A stretch of 64,000 nt of DNA. It comes from Bifidobacterium thermophilum (GTDB taxonomy: Bacteria > Actinomycetota > Actinomycetes > Actinomycetales > Bifidobacteriaceae). A program made the translations under genes and the position numbers. The notes beneath the pieces were generated by a model, which was given only the letters and a program-made list of their open reading frames with translations, did no database searches and was not told the origin of the DNA. Shown here in pieces: positions 19,890-29,743 of the stretch (position 1 is the stretch's first letter; each line of letters starts with the position of its first letter). The DNA is taken from NCBI GenBank assembly GCA_000741495.1, contig JGZV01000001.1, positions 248,001 through 312,000 on the forward strand. The letters run 5' to 3'.

Positions 19890-20396
19890 TCAGACCACCT
19901 TGCGTTCGAACGGGTCGGAGCTGATGCCCTTCGCCAAGATGTTCTTGCACCATTCCTTCGCGGTGAACAGGCTGTGGTCACGGTAGTTGCCGCAGCTTTC
20001 GATCGTGGTCGCCGGCACATCGTCCCAAGTTGCTTTGTAGGCGATGAATTCCAAGGATTCCTTGAGCGCACGCGCAACATCCTCCGTGCTGTGTGTGCCC
20101 CACGTCAGCAGATGGAATCCGGTACGGCAGCCGAACGGCGAGCAGTCGATATACCCCGGGATGCGTTCGCGCAGCAGCACCGCGATCGTATGCTCGATCG
20201 TGTGCAGGCCGGCGGTCGGGATCGCGTTCTCATTGGGCTGGACCAGCCGCAGGTCGTAATTCGAGATCACATCACCGTTCGGGCCGGTTTCGGTGTCGAT
20301 GTAGCGCACGTACGGCGCCTTCACCTTCGTGTGATCAAGCTGGAAGCTTTCGACAACCGGCTTGCCGTCCTGCGTGGGCTTGGATTCATCGCTCAT
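19890..20396 (-). CDS. luxS: S-ribosylhomocysteine lyase
   Basis: 168 aa, full length. Metal site HTIEH (His65, Glu68, His69) and the catalytic region [15 protein letters not shown]; also [18 protein letters not shown] N-terminus ([14 protein letters not shown]). Cleaves S-ribosylhomocysteine to homocysteine and DPD, the AI-2 precursor, in the activated methyl cycle. Start at ATG 20396 behind GAGGAGG; an open frame to 20432 is unsupported. metB and cbs, which use homocysteine, lie about 4-6 kb away. Confidence 0.96.
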   Translation of the reverse strand: MSDESKPTQDGKPVVESFQLDHTKVKAPYVRYIDTETGPNGDVISNYDLRLVQPNENAIPTAGLHTIEHTIAVLLRERIPGYIDCSPFGCRTGFHLLTWGTHSTEDVARALKESLEFIAYKATWDDVPATTIESCGNYRDHSLFTAKEWCKNILAKGISSDPFERKVV

Positions 20397-20503
20397 AGTA
20401 CCTCCTCGATGCCGGGGTGGCCCGCGTTGCACACGTAGACCACCCGCTTTCGATGCCTAGTCTAGCCCGCCCGGATGTATGCCGCCGCGGGCGAGAGCGT
20501 ATA

Positions 20504-20526
20504 GGGCATAGGAAAAAGCTATGCCC
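20504..20526. terminator. hairpin between ferritin and luxS
   Basis: Perfect arms GGGCATAG and CTATGCCC around loop GAAAAAG. About 110 nt upstream of luxS; may end ferritin transcription or sit in the luxS leader. Confidence 0.5.
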
Positions 20527-20590
20527 GGCTAGCGCGGCGCAGGCGGCATGCGCTTCGGCGGCGGATTTTGCTGGTAGCAGCCGGCTCGAT

Positions 20591-20609
20591 GAGAGGCGCT
20601 GCGCCGCTC
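20591..20609 (-). terminator. ferritin 3' hairpin
   Basis: GAGAGGCGC and GCGCCGCTC pair (one mismatch) 8 nt after the ferritin stop. Short GC-rich stem, tight loop. Confidence 0.45.
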
Positions 20610-20616
20610 AAACCGG

Positions 20617-21135
20617 TCAGAAAATGTCCACATGCAGCGACGGGGCCTTCCAACGACGGCCTTTCAGCTCGGTGTCCAGCGCTTCGAGCGTCCCGTCGGC
20701 GACAGCCTTGTCGTACCGCTCGATCATCGAGGTCGCGTTCTCCTCTTCCTCGACCTGCTCTTTGACGAACCAATCGAGGAACTTCGCGCTGTCTGTGTCC
20801 CCGGCCGCCTCTGCGGCATCGTGCAGCGTATGGATCAGCCCGGTGACATACTGTTCATGAGCGAGCGCGAAATGCAGCGGGTCAGCATCGTTTGTAATGG
20901 TTTTGTCGGGTTTTGCAATCGGCAGCAGCTCAATGGTTTCGCCGCGCTTGAGCATCCATGCGCGCATAAGCATCGCATGGTCGCGTTCCTCCTGCACCTG
21001 CACGTCGTACCAGTTGCCGAAGCCGTGCAGGCCACGAGTGTGATAATAATCCGCGAAATCCATATACAGATATGCGGAATAGAGCTCCTTGTTGAACTGG
21101 TCGTTGAGCAGTTCCCTGAGATGACGGTCCATCAT
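20617..21135 (-). CDS. ftn: ferritin
   Basis: 172 aa from ATG 21135 (a second ATG follows at once), behind AAGGAGG with 5-nt spacing. Ferritin four-helix features: LLNDQFNKELYSAYLYMDFA with the ferroxidase glutamate, QVQEERDHAMLMRAWM, and FLDWFVKEQVEEEENATSM. Stores iron as ferric mineral and limits Fenton chemistry. Because of the frameshift in recQ, the recQ frame as written runs without a stop into this gene; the strong ribosome site shows ferritin starts by itself. Confidence 0.94.
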   Translation of the reverse strand: MMDRHLRELLNDQFNKELYSAYLYMDFADYYHTRGLHGFGNWYDVQVQEERDHAMLMRAWMLKRGETIELLPIAKPDKTITNDADPLHFALAHEQYVTGLIHTLHDAAEAAGDTDSAKFLDWFVKEQVEEEENATSMIERYDKAVADGTLEALDTELKGRRWKAPSLHVDIF

Positions 21136-21326
21136 ATCAGCCTCCTTGCTTTTCGGGCGTGCGTTGGGCCCCGGTCGTGCGTACATGCAGGCGGAATGAC
21201 GCAATGGCCATATTCCGCGGCACCCGCCGGTACCGGTGTCGTCTTCGCCGTCGCTATCGTCTTCAATGACGACACGGTCCATACTATCGCCGCCAAGCCG
21301 CAGGGTGTGAGAGGCTCGTCGGCGTG

Positions 21327-23403
21327 TCACGACCGATCTTGCGCGATGGCTTCCATGAACTTCGCACCATACTGGCGCAACTTGTTCTCCCCCCACCCCG
21401 CTGACTTCAAGGAATTCCTGGTCATTGGAAGGTTTGAGCCGGACCATGTCACGCAACGAACGATCGGAGAACACGATATACGGCGGCTTGCCGATTTCCT
21501 GCGCGATGCTGCGGCGCAAGGCGCGCAACCGTTGGAACAGCTGTTCGTCCGCCTCGGTGAATTCCGCGGCATCCTGCGCTTGCATGGCCGTAGTGCCTTG
21601 GCCGAGCGCGCCGCCAGTCGCGCCTGCGGCACGCGAACGCCCACTCGTTTGCCGTTGGATACGCTTGATTTCGTAATGAAAATCAGGGGCGACCGTCTGC
21701 GCTGCGAGCGGCCCGAATTGGACGATGGGCAGCCGGCCTTCGGTGATCGCGAGGAAACCGTCGACGCTCATCTGGTTGAGCACATCGCGGATCCGCGCTT
21801 CGGAGACACTGCCCAGCACTCCGTAACTCGGCACCTTATCAAGGCCGCGATTGAGCAAATCCTGGGCTTTGGAACCGCGCAGGACCGCCACGATCTTGCC
21901 CATGCCGTAGTTCTGCCCCAAATCGTGGACGCACCGGCTGATCGCCCGCGCGGTGTCCGTAACGTCGAGCGTCTCGAAATTGCCTTCGCAGTTCGAGCAG
22001 TTCCCGCATTTTACGGTCAGGCCCTCCGGCTGAGCCGGACCGTTGGACGCAATCAAGTTTGCCGGCACCTGCTCGGTTTCGGGGTCGGCGAAATACCTGA
22101 CCATATAGTCATGCAGGCAGTGCGTGGTGCGGCAGTAGCCAATCATCCCATCCAACAGGCGACGTTTCGAGGCGCGGACGATCTGCTGCTCCTCAGGGTC
22201 GAGGCGCTCGTTGTCACCGTTCAAGTCAAGCAGACGCCGGCGGGTGACGATATCGCTGTCATTCCACAGGAGCGTGCACCGGCTGGGTTCGCCGTCACGC
22301 CCGGCGCGACCGGCCTCCTGATAGTATGCTTCGATGCTTTCGGGCATATTGTGGTGAATCACATAACGCACGTCGGATTTGTCGATGCCCATGCCGAACG
22401 CGTTCGTGGCCACGACGACCGGCACGCGGTCGGTGACGAAATCGCGTTGGGTGCGTGACCGGTCTTCCGCCGACATGCCACCATGGTAGGCGGCGGCAAT
22501 CGGGCCGTCCGGCAAGCCTGCTGGGGCCTCCGCGTCGCTATGTGTTCCGGATGCCGCCATGAGGCTTGGAACCGCATGGTTGAGCGCGGCTGCCACCGCT
22601 TCGGTCTCCTTGCGTGTGGCACAGTACACGATGCCGGATTCTCCGGGGTGCGTCGCCACGTATTGCGCAATCCATGCGGTTTTGCGTTTGGTTTCCATCC
22701 GGATGACGTCGAAATAGAGGTTTGGACGGTCGAATCCAGTGACGGTGATCAGCGGGTTGCGCAGGTGAATCAGCGAAACGATGTCGCGACGCACTTTGCC
22801 TGTTGCGGTCGCGGTGAACGCGGCGACAATCGGCCTAACCGGAAGCGCGTCAATGAACTCGCCGATACCCAGATACGAGGAGCGGAAGTCCTGCCCCCAC
22901 TGCGAAACGCAATGCGCCTCGTCCACCGTGACCAATGAAATGCGCGTATGCGTGGCGAAATCCCGGAATCGCCCGGTTTCCAAACGTTCCGGGGCAACAT
23001 ACAGCATGCGAATCTTGCCTTGGGCAGCTTGGGTGAGCACGGCGTCCTGCTCGTCAAGGTTTTGTGTGGTGTTCACGTACGCCGCGGGAATGCCGGCGTC
23101 TTGGAGCGCATCCACTTGGTCGCGCATCAGGGATATCAGCGGGGAGATGACGATGGTCAGACCCGGCAGCAGGGTGGCGGGGATCTGGTAGCAGATGGAT
23201 TTGCCCGCACCGGTGGGCATGACGCCGAGTACGTCACGGCCTTGAAGGATTGCGGTGACGAGTCCGGATTGGCCGGGACGGAACGAATCGTAGCCGAAAT
23301 AATGTTTCAGTGCGGCAAGTGCCGGTGCCGGCGGCGCAATCCCATCCCCCGTGTCGTCATGCGGATGAGTTGCCGTACCCTTCATCGAATTGCCTGCCGT
23401 CAT
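21327..23403 (-). CDS. recQ: ATP-dependent DNA helicase RecQ, frameshifted near its 3' end
   Basis: SF2 helicase: Walker A GVMPTGAGKSICYQ, DEAH box in VTVDEAHCVSQWG, motif VI RAGRDGEPSRC, RQC zinc cysteines (YCRTTHCLHDY ... CGNCSNCEG) and an HRDC domain at about residues 590-670. Unwinds recombination and stalled-fork intermediates. Near the C-terminus the frame reads EVSGVGGEQVAP, but the next frame supplies the expected HRDC end ENKLRQYGAKFMEA and a stop at 21327. The switch point is a C6 run on the plus strand (21389-21394); five bases would restore the frame. As written the frame continues 928 codons into ferritin. ATG 23403 is the start. Confidence 0.88.
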
Positions 23404-23422
23404 AGTCTCCGAGTCTACCGTG

Positions 23423-23461
23423 CGTCACGGAACAGGCGAGCTTTCCGCCTGTCCTGTGACG
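23423..23461 (-). promoter_or_regulatory. hairpin just upstream of recQ
   Basis: Arms at 23423-23438 and 23446-23461 match at 14 of 16 positions around a 7-nt loop, ending 20 nt before the recQ start. If transcribed it would fold in the recQ leader; role unknown. Confidence 0.45.
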
Positions 23462-23686
23462 AAACGGTCGCACGCCAAGCCGATTGGACGGTGCCGGCCT
23501 GGGATGGTCCGCGGTATCCGCCTGCGATGCGACCGGGACGCCACACGGCAAGCCGATAGCACGGAATAATGTCAGCATTCCGGTGGTATCGGCGTGTGAT
23601 GCGACGAGATGGTCACGCGCCACCCCGGTACCTCCCGCTCGGGTGCGTTCACCCGTCACTTGTACTCCCCGCACCGATACAACAAC

Positions 23687-23728
23687 GGTGGGCGTCCGAA
23701 CGATACTGGTATCATCCGGACGCCCACC
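23687..23728 (-). terminator. metB terminator
   Basis: Perfect 12-bp arms GGTGGGCGTCCG / CGGACGCCCACC; the loop itself pairs (GATAC/GTATC), giving a near-perfect 20-bp hairpin. On the minus strand it is followed by GTTGTTGT. Lies 90 nt after the metB stop. Confidence 0.85.
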
Positions 23729-23817
23729 GCTTGCGTCTCCCCCCATCCGGCATCAATCATCGCCGCCGGTCAGCTTCTCCTGACGCCACACGTTGGCATC
23801 GTGCACCCCCAGCGCAA

Positions 23818-25008
23818 TCAGGCCTGCTCAAGCGCCTGATCGAGGTCGGCAATCAAATCATCCGCATCCTCAATGCCCACGGACAGACGCACCAGGTTCG
23901 CCGGAACCTCAAGCGTCGTGCCAGACACCGAGGCGTGGGTCATGGCCGCCGGCAGCTCAATCAGGGATTCCACGCCGCCAAGTGATTCGGCGAGCGTGAA
24001 GATCTTCGTTGCCGCGGCGAACCGCTTGGCCGCCTCAAGCCCGCCCTTGAACTGGACGGAAAGCATGCCGCCGAAGCCGCCGTGCATCTGACGTGCGGCG
24101 ATTTCATGGCCCGGATGCGATTCGAGGCCCGGATACCACACGCGTTCGATCTGCGGCTTGCCTTCGAACCACTCGGCCACCTTGAGCGCGTTGCGGCTAT
24201 GCTGCTTGACACGCAAATCCAGCGTCTTCAGACCGCGGATGTCCAGCCAGGAGTCGAACGGGGAAGGCACGGCGCCCGCGGAATTCTGCAGGAACGCGAC
24301 CTTGTCGCGGATCTCCTCGTCGTTGAGCACGACCGCACCGCCAACCACGTCGGAATGGCCGCCAATGTACTTGGTCGTCGAGTAGACCACCGCGTCGGCG
24401 CCATCATCGAGCGGATGCTGCAGCACCGGGGATGCGAAGGTGTTGTCCACCGCGACCTTCGTGCCGTGCGCATGCGCGACCGCGGTTGTCGCCGCGATAT
24501 CGGTGATGTTGAGCAGCGGGTTGCTCGGCGTCTCCACCCAGATCCACTCGTAATGCTTGGATTCGAGGGCCGCGCTCACCGCCGCGGTGTCGGTGATGTC
24601 GACCACGTCAAGGTTCACGCCCCACGGCACGAACACCTTGGACAGCAGACGATAGGTGCCGCCGTACACGTCGTTGCCGAGCAGGACGCTGTCGCCGGGC
24701 TTCAAGGTGGAGCGCAGCAGCACGTCGATCGCGGCAAGACCAGACGAGAAGGCGAGCGCATACTTGGCGCCTTCGATGGCGGCGAGCTGGGCGTCGAAGG
24801 AGTCACGCGTCGGGTTGATGGAACGGCTGTAATCGTAGCCGTTGCGCAGACCGCCGACACCGTCCTGCTTGAAGGTCGAGGTCATGTAGATCGGCGTGAC
24901 GACGGCCCCGGTGATCGGGTCAGGCTCCTGGCCGGCGTGGATGGCGCGCGTGGCGAGCTTGGTTGCGGCAAAATCCTTGGCGGACTGTTCGAATGATGCG
25001 ACGGACAT
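23818..25008 (-). CDS. metB: cystathionine gamma-synthase / gamma-lyase
   Basis: 396 aa. Cys/Met-metabolism PLP enzyme: YDYSRSINPTRD, substrate-site region AFSSGLAAIDVLL, Schiff-base Lys213 in YSTTKYIGGHSD, and SLGGVESLIELPA near the end. Makes cystathionine from an O-acyl-homoserine and cysteine, or cleaves it; the family cannot be split by eye. It follows cbs by about 100 nt on the same strand, matching the actinobacterial (Rv1077/Rv1079) pairing, so the two form a transsulfuration module, fed by luxS-derived homocysteine. AAAGGAACC precedes the ATG. Confidence 0.92.
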   Translation of the reverse strand: MSVASFEQSAKDFAATKLATRAIHAGQEPDPITGAVVTPIYMTSTFKQDGVGGLRNGYDYSRSINPTRDSFDAQLAAIEGAKYALAFSSGLAAIDVLLRSTLKPGDSVLLGNDVYGGTYRLLSKVFVPWGVNLDVVDITDTAAVSAALESKHYEWIWVETPSNPLLNITDIAATTAVAHAHGTKVAVDNTFASPVLQHPLDDGADAVVYSTTKYIGGHSDVVGGAVVLNDEEIRDKVAFLQNSAGAVPSPFDSWLDIRGLKTLDLRVKQHSRNALKVAEWFEGKPQIERVWYPGLESHPGHEIAARQMHGGFGGMLSVQFKGGLEAAKRFAAATKIFTLAESLGGVESLIELPAAMTHASVSGTTLEVPANLVRLSVGIEDADDLIADLDQALEQA

Positions 25009-25107
25009 GATGCGGTTCCTTTCGGTTGTGGTTATGAGCCTAGATGGTTGTGCGGGGTTTGTCCCGCGTGTCGGTATCGGTTTATGTGATGACAGGTTGA
25101 TTGAAGG

Positions 25108-26118
25108 TCACAGGTATTGTTCGGCGATGGACGGGCTGCTGGTACGGTCGACGACGTCGCCGTAGCCGTTGGCTCGCATCCAGTCGTCGTTGAAAATCTT
25201 CTCCAGATAGCTGCGGCCGGAATCCGGCAGCAGCACGACGACCAGCTGATGCTCGTCCAGATTGTTCTCGCGCGCGTATTTGAGTGCTCCGGCGACCGCC
25301 ATGCCGGAGGAACCGCCGACCAGCAGGCCTTCCTCCTTGGCAAGACGGCGGGTCATCTCGAAGGCCTCAGCATCGGTGACCTGCTTGATATCGTCGGTGA
25401 TGGTGCGGTCGAAAGCCTCAGGATAGAAGTCTTCGCCGACGCCCTCGATATTGTACTGGTGGACGTCATTCGGGTTGGAGTAGATGGAGCCTTCCGGATC
25501 GGCACCAATGACCTTGACGGCCCCGTTGGAGACTTCCTTGAGGTAGCGGCCAGTGCCGGAAATCGTACCTCCCGTGCCGATGCCGGCGACAAAATGCGTG
25601 ACCTTGTGATCGGTTGCTTCCCAGATTTCCGGGCCGGTGGTCTCATAGTGACTGCGCGGGCCGTTCGGGTTGCTGTACTGGTTCGGCTTGAACGCGCCGG
25701 GGATGGTGGCGGCGAGCCGGTCGGACACGTTGTAGTAGGAGCGCGGGTCGTCCGGCTCGACGTCGGTCGGGGTGACGACGACTTCGGCGCCATACGCCCG
25801 CAACACTGCGCGCTTGGACTCGGACACCTTGTCCGGCACGACGAAAATCGTGCGATATCCGCGCTGCTGGGCGGCCAGGGCGAGGCCGACACCCGTGTTG
25901 CCGCTGGTCGGTTCCACAATCACACCACCCGGCTTGAGTTGGCCGGATTCCTCCGCAGCGGTGATGATGCGCTCGGCGATGCGGTCCTTGGACGAGCCGC
26001 CCGGGTTGAAATACTCGACTTTGACGACGATATCCGCCTTCACGCCATCGGTGACGTGGTGCAGGCGGACAAGAGGGGTGTTGCCGATGAGGTCGGTGAG
26101 TGAATCGTGGATGGTCAT
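25108..26118 (-). CDS. cbs: cystathionine beta-synthase without regulatory CBS domains
   Basis: 336 aa from ATG 26118. Fold-type II PLP enzyme: Schiff-base Lys44 in FNPGGSSKDRIA, phosphate loop GIGTGGTISGTGRYLKE, EPTSGNTGVGLAL. It is closest in wording to mycobacterial cystathionine beta-synthase (Rv1077) but stops after EKIFNDDWMRANGY, so the C-terminal CBS-domain pair of that protein is missing. Condenses homocysteine and serine (or acts as cysteine synthase). The open frame to 26286 lacks a ribosome site. First gene of a cbs-metB unit. Confidence 0.88.
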   Translation of the reverse strand: MTIHDSLTDLIGNTPLVRLHHVTDGVKADIVVKVEYFNPGGSSKDRIAERIITAAEESGQLKPGGVIVEPTSGNTGVGLALAAQQRGYRTIFVVPDKVSESKRAVLRAYGAEVVVTPTDVEPDDPRSYYNVSDRLAATIPGAFKPNQYSNPNGPRSHYETTGPEIWEATDHKVTHFVAGIGTGGTISGTGRYLKEVSNGAVKVIGADPEGSIYSNPNDVHQYNIEGVGEDFYPEAFDRTITDDIKQVTDAEAFEMTRRLAKEEGLLVGGSSGMAVAGALKYARENNLDEHQLVVVLLPDSGRSYLEKIFNDDWMRANGYGDVVDRTSSPSIAEQYL

Positions 26119-26899
26119 GATGTCTCGTTTCTGTGCTTGGGCTTTGTGTCTTGCTTTGTGATGGGCTGGCCGATGGATGGGTCGGCGGTGTGGCGCCTGG
26201 CCATCGGTTGAGTGCACAAGAAACGATTCCGGCAAGATGCGATGTCGGTTGTTCCGACCACATCGATTCGGGTGATTGTCCGGCAAATCGCCGGTTCATC
26301 GTGATTGCGTCACAATCCAGCGTAGACGATGTTCATGATGGTTATTCGTCTTGCTGCAATCGTGTGCAGATCCGCATGCCCTTCCATGTGGTCTGCCGGA
26401 ATCCTATCTCAAGTTGTGCGTTGTCAACCGCTCGCCAAGGGGCGTCGGTTAGCGACAACAACAACATGAGAAATACGTCATGGCCCTTACCGTAGCATGC
26501 CCTTTGACAACGGCGTATCACAGCGTCTCATATCGTGAGATATGACACGGCTGCACCGCAAGACACGCGCGATTGCAGAGCCTCCCCCAATCCGACGATT
26601 TGCTGGTGATATACTGATAGCAAGAGAAGGCTTCCAATGTTCGGACCGGAGCGTCGATGCCTGTCATCGGTATCGTGCAAACGACGAATAACGGAAAACC
26701 GCTCCACGATCCGGGGCATGCGACGAAGCATACCGGTTCTGGACATGGGGGGCCGCTCGCACACGCAACTGCGCAGGCAGATGCGCCGTCATAACCGAAA
26801 ACCGTTACGGCGACACCCGGCAATCGACGTAACCGCAAGCATCCGAACAACGCCGTAAACGGATGCCGGCGACCATACAGCAAGAGGGAGGTGGCTTCC
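26119..26899. other. long divergent intergenic region between cbs and the pilus locus
   Basis: 780 bp with promoters for both directions. It holds a hairpin at 26420-26459. TATACT at 26610-26615 may be a -10 box for the pilus genes, but no good -35 was found. A short frame, 26637-26858, starts behind GAGAAGG in a context resembling the real adhesin start (AGCAAGAG ... GGCTTCCA, seen at 26619 and 26879); its product is Arg-rich and probably not real. A G6 run lies at 26747-26752. Confidence 0.5.
26420..26459. promoter_or_regulatory. interrupted hairpin
   Basis: GTTGTC/GACAAC, then AACCG/CGGTT and CGCC/GGCG pair in nested order around AAGG. About 300 nt upstream of cbs; could be an operator or a leader structure. 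No match to a known riboswitch was recognised. Confidence 0.35.
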
Positions 26900-29602
26900 A
26901 TGGCTCGGCTGGAACGATTCACTCGTGGCGTGGAGGCGCCACGCCTTCGGTCTGTGCCCCAACGTGTGCCCGGCATGTCCCGTGTGCCCGGCGTGCACGA
27001 TACGTCTGGTGCGTCCGGGGTAGCCCGCCGTACCTCCGTCGCTGTCGGCGCCCGCAAGATCATCGTGGCCATCGTCGTGACGCTTTTCGTCTGCATCCCG
27101 CTCGTCGCCGTCTCGCCCGTGGGCGTGCACCCGGCGTATGCGGCCGACACCTCTTCCGGCACCTCGGCCGATGCCTCCGACAACGGCATAAGCATCTCCT
27201 TGTTCGACTATTCCCGCAAGCGCGTCCAACAAAGGCAAGGCTGAGACTGGACATACAAACTGACCACGCCATCCATCAATGACAATGGCCACGCCATGAA
27301 GTTCGGCGATGTCTCCGGCACGTCGAGGGGATGGGACGGCTACGTGTCCGACACCGCCTGCCGGCATCCCTTTCAGAACCAGAATTGGAACTGCTGGACC
27401 GGACGGCCTGACGAACCCGTGCATGCGGGTATTGTCGAGAACGCACTTGGCTCCGACGGATATCCGACTCTCAACTGGAAGGTCACCGGCAGCACCGAAA
27501 GCCTGGGCTACCTGTTCGGCGGCTCCAGCGATGTGGCCGTCACGGCGTATCCGGTGGTCGGCGGTTTTCTCAAGCGTGGCACGGACGGCTACTACCGGTT
27601 CGACAGCGGCACGCAGTACGCGCGTTACAATAGGGCGACCCAGCGCATGACGTTGACGGACGGCGCGCGGGGGAACTCGAGCAGCGTGCCGAACTTCACG
27701 CCTTTCAACGACATGTCGGACGGACCCGATGACTATGACTACGAGTTCGGCATGTCCGTCTCGGGCGAGCTCTATATGCCGGCGGGTGGGAAAATCGACG
27801 GCAAGGACATGATCTTCGACTTCTCCGGCGATGACGATGTGTGGGTTTTCGTGGACGGCGCGCTCGCGCTCGACTTGGGCGGCGTCCATGGCAACCGCGG
27901 CGGCACCATCAACTTCACGACAGGCAACATCACCTATGACCAGTCCGATGCGGACTGGTGGACCGTCACGCGCGCGACGACGCTTTCGGAGGCGTTCTCC
28001 CGGGTGGGCAAGACGTGGGACCCCACGCCGTACAAGAAGCACACGCTGTCGCTGTTCTACCTCGAGCGCGGCAGAGGCGGTTCGAACTGCTTCATGCGCT
28101 TCAACATGCCGACGCTGCCGACCGGCACCATCGAGCTCGCCAAGAAGGTGATGTTCGGCGACGCCGTGCCGGTAGATGACACGACATTCAGCTTCGCCGT
28201 CTTCATCGATTACAACCCGGAAGACAGCACCAAGCATGAACGGTTCACCGGCACCTATGACATCATCGACAGCACCGGCACCCGTATCGCATCGGACGTG
28301 AGCGCCGCAGACGGCGTCGTCCGGCTGTCGGACGGACAGATCGCACGCCTCAAGGCGCCGCCCGGCAAAGCCATCCACGTGACAAGCACCTACTATGTGA
28401 CCGAACTGGGCGATTGGAGCGCCTCGTACGACACGACAGCACAGGGCAAGGCACTGACCCGCGACACGTTGGGCCTGACAACGCCACTGTATGAAGTCAA
28501 GGATGTCCCCCACGTGGAATTCGACAATGCCGTCAAACCGGCCGATCTGTTCGACGCGACAATCGACAAGCAATGCGACAACTGCCCGGCAGACGCACGG
28601 TTCACGCTTCTCGCCACCATCGGTACGACACCGTTCGCCGGCTCGTACGATCTGGTCGCCGCTGACGGTTCCACCAAGCGTCTGGCCACGACGAACGGCC
28701 TCATCACGCTGGTTGCGGGTCAGAAGGCGGTAATCCGCAATATCGTGGGCGGCAACCGTGTCACCGTGCGCGAAGTCAACGCAGACGGCGAAGCGTTCGA
28801 GGAAGACACATTCCTCGCCCCTGACTATGCCATGGGCGGCGGTGCGCTCACCGGAACCGCCACCGTCCCCTCTGACGGCGGCATCACCGGGACCACCAAA
28901 CGCGCTCCAGAACTCGGGGCCGGCGACAATCTTGCCATCACCGTGACCAACCACGCGAAAACCGTGACCATCGCCAACTTCCCGAACACACGCGTCATCG
29001 TAGCCGGAACCGGCGGCTGGATGGACGGCGACACATTCGACATCCAACTCACCCCCGTGACGGCCGACGGCGCCACGGAGGCATACGGCAGTACACCCAT
29101 GCCGCCATCCTGCGCCGATGCCACAGCCGGACACCCCTGCCGGGTCACCATCGCGAAAGGAAACGATTCAACCGGCACCGCCGCATTCGGCAGCGTCACC
29201 TTCACCACCCCCGGCACCTACACCTACCGTGTCACCCAGATCGCCGACAGCGGAGCCCACCAATCCTCGTACAGCTACTCGCAGGCCGAATACCTCGTCA
29301 CCGTCACGGTGAGCGCCACCGACAAGACGGCAGCCACGCTGAACGCCGATGTCACCATGCGACGCACCGCCGACGACCTGGGACAAGGCGCATCCGACAC
29401 CATCGCCTCAATGCCCGGCGCGACTGACACATCCAAAGCGATTCTCGACTTCACCAACACCAACATCAAAGCGACGGCATTGCCGCTCGCCGGCTCCCAC
29501 GCCGGCCTGGGCAACCTCATCTGCGTCATATCGCTGCTCCTGGCAGCACTGGCGCTGGGTGGCGTCCTCGCCTTCGTGGAAAGGAGGAACCGTGATGCAT
29601 GA
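26900..29602 (+). pseudogene. large pilus/adhesin subunit with fibro-slime domain, split by in-frame TGA
   Basis: ATG 26900 follows GGGAGG. 114 codons encode a basic N-terminus and signal segment (IIVAIVVTLFVCIPLVAVS ... AYAAD), then TGA at 27242-27244, after which the same frame continues for about 785 codons (DWTYKLTTPSINDNGHA). Downstream parts: a fibro-slime/PA14-like domain (DDDVWVFVDGALALDLGG), repeated Ig-like pilin modules, a pilin-linkage module (GTYTYRVTQI), and the sorting signal LPLAG plus hydrophobic stretch and RRNRD. A tip adhesin or major component of a sortase-built pilus. Either decayed, read through, or a base-call error; two compensating shifts around 27215-27255 are another option. 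Confidence 0.75.
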
Positions 29603-29743
29603 CCATGCGATGGCGCCGGCACCACACGGCGGCTCCTGACCACACCGGCGCGGCGGATCCACACGCATCCAGCCGAAACCACCAAACGAAACCGGCATCG
29701 CACATCCATGTCGATGCCACAGAAGAGACACAAGGAGATCAAG

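Larger units (their letters stand above)
23404..23817. other. intergenic region between metB and recQ with hairpins and imperfect repeats
   Basis: No gene seen. Holds the recQ leader hairpin (23423-23461), the metB terminator (23687-23728) and three imperfect repeats of the type TCCGCCTGYNNTGYGACG / ATCCGCCTGCGATGCGAC / ATCGGCGTGTGATGCGAC near 23445, 23516 and 23587, about 71 bp apart. Confidence 0.5.

Noticed and set aside
20617..23403. A genuine 928-residue RecQ-ferritin fusion protein
   Set aside because: The expected HRDC end and stop appear in the next frame, and ferritin has its own strong ribosome site; a C6 length difference explains the fusion.
26637..26858. Small gene upstream of the adhesin
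   Set aside because: It has a plausible ribosome site, but the product is Arg-rich without any recognisable feature; a frame change at its G6 run does not connect it to the adhesin either (stops at 26792 and 26830).
26518..29134. Long minus-strand frames opposite the pilus adhesin
   Set aside because: The plus strand encodes clear fibro-slime, pilin and sorting motifs; the minus frames are mirror images of GC-rich codons.
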